9,372 nucleotides of DNA, from the NCBI GenBank assembly GCA_964353745.1, contig CAYGWD010000031.1, positions 1 through 9,372 on the forward strand, read 5' to 3'. Positions 5,608-9,372 of this stretch are shown one piece after another (the first letter of the stretch is position 1; each line of letters begins with the position of its first letter). The stretch is from CS1-C013 sp964353745. GTDB taxonomy: Archaea > Aenigmatarchaeota > Aenigmatarchaeia > Aenigmatarchaeales > Aenigmatarchaeaceae. The notes beneath the pieces were generated by a model. The model saw nothing but the letters and a program-made list of their open reading frames with translations. It searched no databases and was not told the origin of the DNA. The position numbers and the translations under genes were made by a program.

Positions 5608-7212
5608 ATGGTTGTAATAGAGATAAGTAAAAACGATTTGTTGAATTTGCTAGGGAAGGAATTAAAAGACGAGGAAATAGAAGATACTTTATTCTTGTTA
5701 AAGTTTGAAACAAAGTTCGATGGCGATAAAATAGAGTGCGAACTCAACCCTGACAGGCCAGACATGTTCTCTGTGGAAGGAATAGCAAGAGAGATGAAAG
5801 GTTTCCTAGGAATTGAAACCGGAATCAAAAAATATGATGTCTCAGAATCTGGTGTAACATTAAAAAAAGAGAAAACTGAAGTCAGACCTTACATAGCCTG
5901 CGGTATAGTGAAGGATGTTGTTCTGTCAGACTACCTGGTCAAAAGCTTGATGCAGGTCCAGGAAAAATTGCACGCGACAATAGGTAGGAACAGGAAAAAG
6001 GTTGCAATAGGAGTCCATGATTTTGATAAAATAGTCTCACCACTTGTCTATACTGACGTTCGTGACGAAAAATTCGTTCCCTTGAACATGAATCAAGAGA
6101 TGAACGTAAAGGAAATACTGGAAAAACATCCAAAGGGAATTGATTATGCAAATCTTGTCAAGGAAGTCTATCCGATGATCTATGACAAAGAAGGTGTCAT
6201 AAGCTTTCCTCCCATCATAAACTCTGAAAGGACAAAGGTCACGGAAAATACAAAGAATCTTTTCATAGACGTGACGGGAACAGACGAAAAGGCTGTGAAC
6301 CAGGCGTTGAACATCTTAGTTTGTAACATCGTTGAGAGATGCGGAAAAATATTTAGCGTAAAGGTGAGCGGCAAGCTGACACCACAGCTAGAGCCTACAG
6401 AGTTCACAATAAACATGGACAACGTAGACAAACTACTAGGCATAGGGCTGAACGAGAATCAGATAGTCGAGATACTGGAGAAGATGAGGTATGCTGTCAA
6501 AAAAATGAAAGGCGGAAAAGTAATAATAGGTGTACCAGCATATCGTTCTGACATTCTTCATTCGGTCGACATAATAGAAGATGCTGCTATTGGTTACGGT
6601 TATAATAACATCGAGCCAGTTCTGCCTAGGATAGCAACGATCGGTGAAGAGGCTGTAATAGAAAAATTATACAGGAAAACAAGAGAGATAGTGACAGGTC
6701 TAGGTTTCCAAGAGGTGTTAAACTTCGTTCTAACAAACAAGGAAAACAATTTTTCTAAGATGAACACAGAGGGCGAGGCCGTAGAAATAATGAATCCTAT
6801 TTCCAACGAATATAACATATGCAGGACATGGTTGCTGCCTAACCTGCTAAAAGTTCTAACGTCAAACAAGCATAGGGACTATCCGCAGAAAATATTCGAA
6901 CTCGGAGATACGTTGACTATTGATGAGAGCCAGGAAACAAAAACAAAACAGGCCAAGAAATTGGCTGCTGCCGTATCGTACGATAGTGCCAACCTGACAG
7001 AAATGAGGTCAGTGGTAGAATCTATTCTGAATTCCATGGGCTATAAGTATGATATAAAGGAATATAGTCACCCGAGTTTCATAGAGTCGAGATGCGGGAA
7101 AATAATGGTTGATGGAAAAGAAGTAGGATTCTTCGGTGAAATTCATCCTAGAGTCTTAGAGAACTGGAAACTAGAAAAACCGATTATCGCATTTGAGATG
7201 GAAATATATTAA
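5608..7212 (+). CDS. pheT: Phenylalanine--tRNA ligase beta subunit, archaeal type
   Basis: This is the beta subunit of PheRS. It pairs with the alpha subunit, carries the editing site for misacylated tRNA and completes the tRNA-binding enzyme. At 534 aa it fits the short archaeal/eukaryotic form, without the bacterial OB-fold insert or C-terminal ferredoxin-like domain. The N-terminal part includes N-P-D-R-P-D (47-52). The B3/B4 editing domain is about 93-255 (R-P-Y-I-A-C, Q-E-K-L-H, K-G-I-D-Y-A, S-F-P-P-I-I-N-S, D-V-T-G-T-D). The B5 domain is about 265-337 (V-P-A-Y-R-S-D-I-L-H, then D-I-I-E-D). The catalytic-like core is about 345-534, with G-E-I-H-P at 510-514. The start follows the preceding stop by four bases, and GTGA at 5600-5603 includes that stop, so translation is probably coupled. 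It is separated from pheS by three unrelated genes. Confidence 0.96.
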   Translation: MVVIEISKNDLLNLLGKELKDEEIEDTLFLLKFETKFDGDKIECELNPDRPDMFSVEGIAREMKGFLGIETGIKKYDVSESGVTLKKEKTEVRPYIACGIVKDVVLSDYLVKSLMQVQEKLHATIGRNRKKVAIGVHDFDKIVSPLVYTDVRDEKFVPLNMNQEMNVKEILEKHPKGIDYANLVKEVYPMIYDKEGVISFPPIINSERTKVTENTKNLFIDVTGTDEKAVNQALNILVCNIVERCGKIFSVKVSGKLTPQLEPTEFTINMDNVDKLLGIGLNENQIVEILEKMRYAVKKMKGGKVIIGVPAYRSDILHSVDIIEDAAIGYGYNNIEPVLPRIATIGEEAVIEKLYRKTREIVTGLGFQEVLNFVLTNKENNFSKMNTEGEAVEIMNPISNEYNICRTWLLPNLLKVLTSNKHRDYPQKIFELGDTLTIDESQETKTKQAKKLAAAVSYDSANLTEMRSVVESILNSMGYKYDIKEYSHPSFIESRCGKIMVDGKEVGFFGEIHPRVLENWKLEKPIIAFEMEIY

Positions 7213-7213
7213 A

Positions 7214-7642
7214 CTATTTAACAATTTTCTTCGTCAAATAGTCTGAAACGACGACAGATACGGCCATCATCAAACCCACTGCAAAAAAGTCTTCTATAGG
7301 AACTAAACCTATGCGTAGGATAGAATTGAACCTGTAGAAGTAGAAATTCACACTGGTGAAATAAAGGTCGAAACTAAAGGCAAAGAGAGCGCCTATGATA
7401 AAATAAAAAATATATCTGTTTACCTTGGTCTTTCTGCTCAGGAAATTGCCGCCCAAGTAAGACGTGAGCGTCCAAAAAGGATATATCAGATAAGTGAACC
7501 ATGCTATCCCCAAGAATTGTGGTTCAACAGTGTAGTTGACTATGCCGAGCCATATGACCATGGCCTCTATCAAAGTGTTCAGAACAAATGAGAGAATAAT
7601 GAAAGATGCATAAAACTTTATTCTAGAAATTTGACTTTTCAT
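7214..7642 (-). CDS. Small multi-pass membrane protein, family not assigned
   Basis: Counted from the ATG at 7660 the protein has 148 residues; from the preferred ATG at 7642 it has 142. In the longer numbering, four hydrophobic segments are visible at about 17-38, 49-68, 82-104 and 121-139, separated by short Lys/Arg-containing loops (S-R-K-T-K-V-N-R, the basic end K-K-I-V-K). The last helix begins V-P-I-E-D-F-F, which faintly recalls the P-x-E-E-x-x-F motif of lycopene-cyclase-type membrane domains; this is too weak for a call. The start at 7642 is preferred because the TATA-like TTATTTAA at 7665-7672 lies 26-27 bases upstream, right for a leaderless archaeal transcript. The stop is one base from that of pheT (convergent). 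Function unknown; it probably sits in the cytoplasmic membrane. Confidence 0.75.
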   Translation of the reverse strand: MKSQISRIKFYASFIILSFVLNTLIEAMVIWLGIVNYTVEPQFLGIAWFTYLIYPFWTLTSYLGGNFLSRKTKVNRYIFYFIIGALFAFSFDLYFTSVNFYFYRFNSILRIGLVPIEDFFAVGLMMAVSVVVSDYLTKKIVK

Positions 7643-7684
7643 GTTATTATTTATTGGCATCGTCTTAAATAATTATTGATAATA
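7643..7684. promoter_or_regulatory. Divergent promoter region between the membrane protein and the SDR gene
   Basis: This short, very AT-rich stretch lies between two divergent start codons. On the minus strand TTATTTAA (7672-7665) is centred 26-27 bases before the ATG at 7642. On the plus strand TTATTTATT (7647-7655) would place a start site near 7677, about eight bases before the ATG at 7685. A perfect 10-base palindrome, AATAATTATT, lies at 7668-7677. Promoter assignment rests on spacing and composition only, and the palindrome may be chance in such AT-rich DNA. Confidence 0.45.
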
Positions 7685-8566
7685 ATGATACTGATAACGG
7701 GCGGGACAGGCTTTATCGGTCAATACGTTGTAAAGGAAATGCTTGAAAGGGGTTATGATATAAGGCTGCTTGCGAGGGATGAGAAAAAAGCCGATGTTTT
7801 CTCTTCAAAACTAGAGGTTTTCAAAGGAGACGCTGTAAAATTAGAAACACTGAAAGGAATCTCAAAAGACGTTGACACCCTAGTACACATGATCGGCGCT
7901 ATAAGCCTAAACCCGAAAGAGAATTTTCTATATAATCTACAGACTACGAAAAATATATTGGAATCTTGCAGGGATGTTGAAAAGATAATATACACCTCTT
8001 CAGCAGACGTGTACGGTCCGGTTAAGGGAATAGCTGATGAGAAATACGAGTGCAGACCAAACAATCCGTATGGTGCGTCTAAACTGCAAGCAGAAAAGCT
8101 CATCTTGGCATCAGGTCTTCCCAGCCTCATGTTTCGTCCAACTTTAGTATACGGCATTAATTCTCCTTGGTGGAAATATGGTATGGATTTGCTAAAGTGG
8201 GGCTTTATTCCTGTAACTGATCATTACATACAATTGGTTCATGTGAAAGATGTTAGCACTGTTATAACAATGGGAATAAAAAAAGGCCAAGGCATCTACA
8301 ACATCGCGGATCCCAAGCCTGTAAAAATCATGGAGCTCTTTGCCAAGACGGTCAGACTGCTGGGCAAAAAACCAAGAAAAGTTCCTATGTGGTTTACAAA
8401 ACTAGCAGCGACCTTAATGAATAAACGTGAATATTTTGATGTTGCACTTACCAATAGAGTTTTTGCTATTGAACACGCCCGTAAAAAGCTTGGCTTCTAT
8501 CCACAATGCAATTTTAATCTTGAATTTAAAAACATGGTTGATTGGTATAAAAACCTACATAGATAA
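7685..8566 (+). CDS. NAD(P)-dependent epimerase/dehydratase, extended SDR family
   Basis: The protein has 293 residues from the ATG at 7685, which places the nucleotide-binding strand at the very N-terminus (M-I-L-I-T-G-G-T-G-F-I-G, Rossmann glycine motif at 6-12), as is usual. A TTG at 7676 would only add three residues. R-L-L-A-R-D near 27-32 follows strand 2. T-S-S-A-D-V-Y-G at 104-111 supplies the catalytic Ser/Thr, and Y-G-A-S-K at 129-133 is the Y-x3-K catalytic pair. R-P-T-L-V-Y-G follows, as in sugar-nucleotide epimerases. V-H-V-K-D-V and Y-N-I-A-D are typical of the C-terminal substrate-binding part. All catalytic residues are present. The substrate may be a nucleotide sugar or a lipid-like compound; the sequence does not decide. 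It is divergent from the membrane protein and co-directional with the YdjM-like gene 38 bases downstream. Confidence 0.9.
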   Translation: MILITGGTGFIGQYVVKEMLERGYDIRLLARDEKKADVFSSKLEVFKGDAVKLETLKGISKDVDTLVHMIGAISLNPKENFLYNLQTTKNILESCRDVEKIIYTSSADVYGPVKGIADEKYECRPNNPYGASKLQAEKLILASGLPSLMFRPTLVYGINSPWWKYGMDLLKWGFIPVTDHYIQLVHVKDVSTVITMGIKKGQGIYNIADPKPVKIMELFAKTVRLLGKKPRKVPMWFTKLAATLMNKREYFDVALTNRVFAIEHARKKLGFYPQCNFNLEFKNMVDWYKNLHR

Positions 8567-8604
8567 CTTTGGACTAGATTAATAAACAAGAACAAAATAT
8601 TAAT
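8567..8604 (+). promoter_or_regulatory. Possible promoter for the YdjM-like gene
   Basis: The 38-base gap contains ATTAATAA at 8578-8585, centred about 23-24 bases before the ATG at 8605. No Shine-Dalgarno precedes this ATG (the bases before it are AAAATATTAAT). Together these suggest a leaderless or nearly leaderless transcript, but co-transcription with the SDR gene is equally possible. Confidence 0.3.
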
Positions 8605-9165
8605 ATGGACAGCCTGTTTCACTTCGTGTTTCCAATAATTGCTGTTTTGGCAGCCAGAGTTAGTATGAAACACAAAATAAAAACAACGATAGCAGCTGCC
8701 TCTCTAACAGTCTTATTGGATATGGACCATTTCATTGGAATAGAAAGAGCAACTCTTCACAACGTATTCATAACTATATTATTACCGTTGTTGCTGCTTT
8801 ATTTGGCATTTCACTTCAGGCTGAATCGTTACATAAAAGGCTTCTTTTTTCTCTTACTCATATTCTTCTCCAGCCATCTTTTCCTAGACTTGTTTAGTTC
8901 AGAATTTGGAAACGGAATAGGGATAATTAATGGAGGAGTTGCTCTCTTTTACCCCTTGAGCCTAAATGCTTACTCTGTAAACTTTAACATTCAGATCTCA
9001 AAGGGTTACATAGCTTCTTCACTAGGATTAGGAATATTATTGTACTTTATTATCATTGTAGTGCCTTGCCTATTCTTCGAAGATATAATAGCCATAACAG
9101 AAAGAAAGCACGAAAAATTCAGAAAGGCAACGAGCGAGTTTTTCAGGAACGTTATAAAAGACTGA
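8605..9165 (+). CDS. YdjM/DUF457-like membrane-bound, putative metal-dependent hydrolase
   Basis: A 186-aa integral membrane protein with about five hydrophobic segments (roughly 6-20, 27-40, 53-70, 78-96 and 135-157) and a charged, basic C-terminal tail (E-R-K-H-E-K-F-R-K). Conserved polar residues sit where the YdjM/DUF457 family has them: an early His6, L-D-M-D-H at 38-42 (family form L-P-D-x-D-H), a T-L-H near 50-52, and S-S-H-L-F-L-D-L around 89-96 followed by a glycine-rich loop and Y-P-L-S-L. The family is called membrane-bound metal-dependent hydrolase from these His/Asp residues, but its reaction is not well established. No Shine-Dalgarno is present. The stop codon TGA (9163-9165) directly abuts the stop of the convergent MinD-like gene. 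Confidence 0.72.
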   Translation: MDSLFHFVFPIIAVLAARVSMKHKIKTTIAAASLTVLLDMDHFIGIERATLHNVFITILLPLLLLYLAFHFRLNRYIKGFFFLLLIFFSSHLFLDLFSSEFGNGIGIINGGVALFYPLSLNAYSVNFNIQISKGYIASSLGLGILLYFIIIVVPCLFFEDIIAITERKHEKFRKATSEFFRNVIKD

Positions 9166-9372
9166 TCATCTGAACCAGAAGGTCAGTCTGTCAAACCAGC
9201 TTCTTTCCTTTCTCATTTCTTCTATGAAAGGTTCTCCTGATATCTTGGCCGCCAACTTGTTGAAGGCTATGGCTGCGCCGCTTTTAGGCTTGTGATGAAC
9301 GACAGGCCTTCTGCTCTTTATCGACTTTGGTATAGACGAGTCTTCTGGAACAATAGTTAAGATGGGAACGCC
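9166..9372 (-). CDS. C-terminal fragment of a MinD/ParA-family ATPase (5' end outside window)
   Basis: The minus strand is open from the right edge to TGA at 9168-9166, giving the last 68 residues. They begin G-V-P-I-L-T-I-V-P-E-D, then S-I-P-K-S with R-R-P-V-V-H-H-K-P-K-S and A-A-I-A-F-N-K-L-A. This is the C-terminal pattern of MinD-type deviant-Walker-A ATPases (V-P-E-D, P-V-V-x-x-x-P-x-S, A-x-A-F). The nucleotide-binding loop lies outside the window. The last residues (E-R-S-W-F-D-R-L-T-F-W-F-R) form a possible amphipathic helix with aromatic and basic residues, like the membrane-targeting tail of MinD proteins. The protein would therefore be a membrane-associated positioning or cell-division ATPase. 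The family call is fairly secure; the exact subgroup is not, since archaea carry several MinD paralogues. Confidence 0.78.
   Translation of the reverse strand, partial: GVPILTIVPEDSSIPKSIKSRRPVVHHKPKSGAAIAFNKLAAKISGEPFIEEMRKERSWFDRLTFWFR

Noticed and set aside
5237..5713. 158-codon open frame on the minus strand
   Set aside because: It lies opposite the conserved mobile domain and the pheT start, has a Ser/Ile/Phe-rich shadow composition and no family motif.
7676..7684. TTG at 7676 as the SDR start
   Set aside because: It would add three residues before the beta-strand that normally begins the protein; the ATG at 7685 fits the family.
7753..8157. 134-codon open frame on the minus strand
   Set aside because: It is antisense to the Rossmann and catalytic part of the SDR gene and shows no motif of its own.
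1..9372. tRNA genes, CRISPR arrays, insertion sequences or long repeats
   Set aside because: None was recognised by eye; gaps between genes are too short for most of these, and no repeated spacer pattern was seen.

Overview
The window looks archaeal. It carries an archaeal/eukaryotic-type TrpRS, a PheRS of the archaeal two-subunit type (short beta subunit without the bacterial N-terminal OB-fold or C-terminal anticodon-binding domain), AT-rich TATA-like boxes at archaeal spacing, GGTGA/GTGA Shine-Dalgarno sites, tightly overlapping genes, and codon use dominated by AGA/AGG (Arg) and ATA (Ile). The compact, moderately AT-rich layout would suit a DPANN-type or other small-genome archaeon, but the sequence alone does not fix the lineage. 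No rRNA, tRNA, CRISPR array, insertion sequence or long repeat was recognised, and there is no gene-free stretch longer than about 145 bases.

Layout. 1-317: 3' end of a gene with a zinc-metallopeptidase HExxH motif, running off the left edge. 318-460: intergenic region with a TATA-like box, small hairpins and two mini-ORFs. 461-7212: a six-gene co-directional cluster, trpS - pheS - Nudix hydrolase - Nif3/DUF34 protein - PEP-utilising 'mobile domain' protein - pheT. Its junctions are overlaps or gaps of 1-5 bases. 7214-7642: a small multi-pass membrane protein on the minus strand, tail to tail with pheT. 7685-8566: an NAD(P)-dependent extended-SDR epimerase/dehydratase on the plus strand, divergent from the membrane protein. 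8605-9165: a YdjM/DUF457-like membrane-bound protein. 9166-9372: the C-terminus of a MinD-like ATPase on the minus strand, its stop codon directly abutting that of the YdjM-like gene.

How the genes work together. The core is an aminoacyl-tRNA synthetase operon that charges tRNA-Trp and tRNA-Phe. The two PheRS subunits form one enzyme, yet three genes of other families lie between them. The Nudix enzyme could clean up nucleotide by-products such as Ap4A, which synthetases make; this is inference. The role of the Nif3 protein is unknown. The PEP-mobile-domain protein is the oddest member: it keeps the phospho-histidine carrier domain but has no visible ATP-grasp kinase domain or PEP/pyruvate barrel, and in hand-counted lines it is more AT-rich than pheT.

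The main points to check are this lone phosphohistidine protein inside a PheRS operon, the apparently missing first winged-helix module of PheS together with a shortened TrpRS tail at the same junction, and a mini-ORF with Trp and Phe codons in the leader of the cluster.
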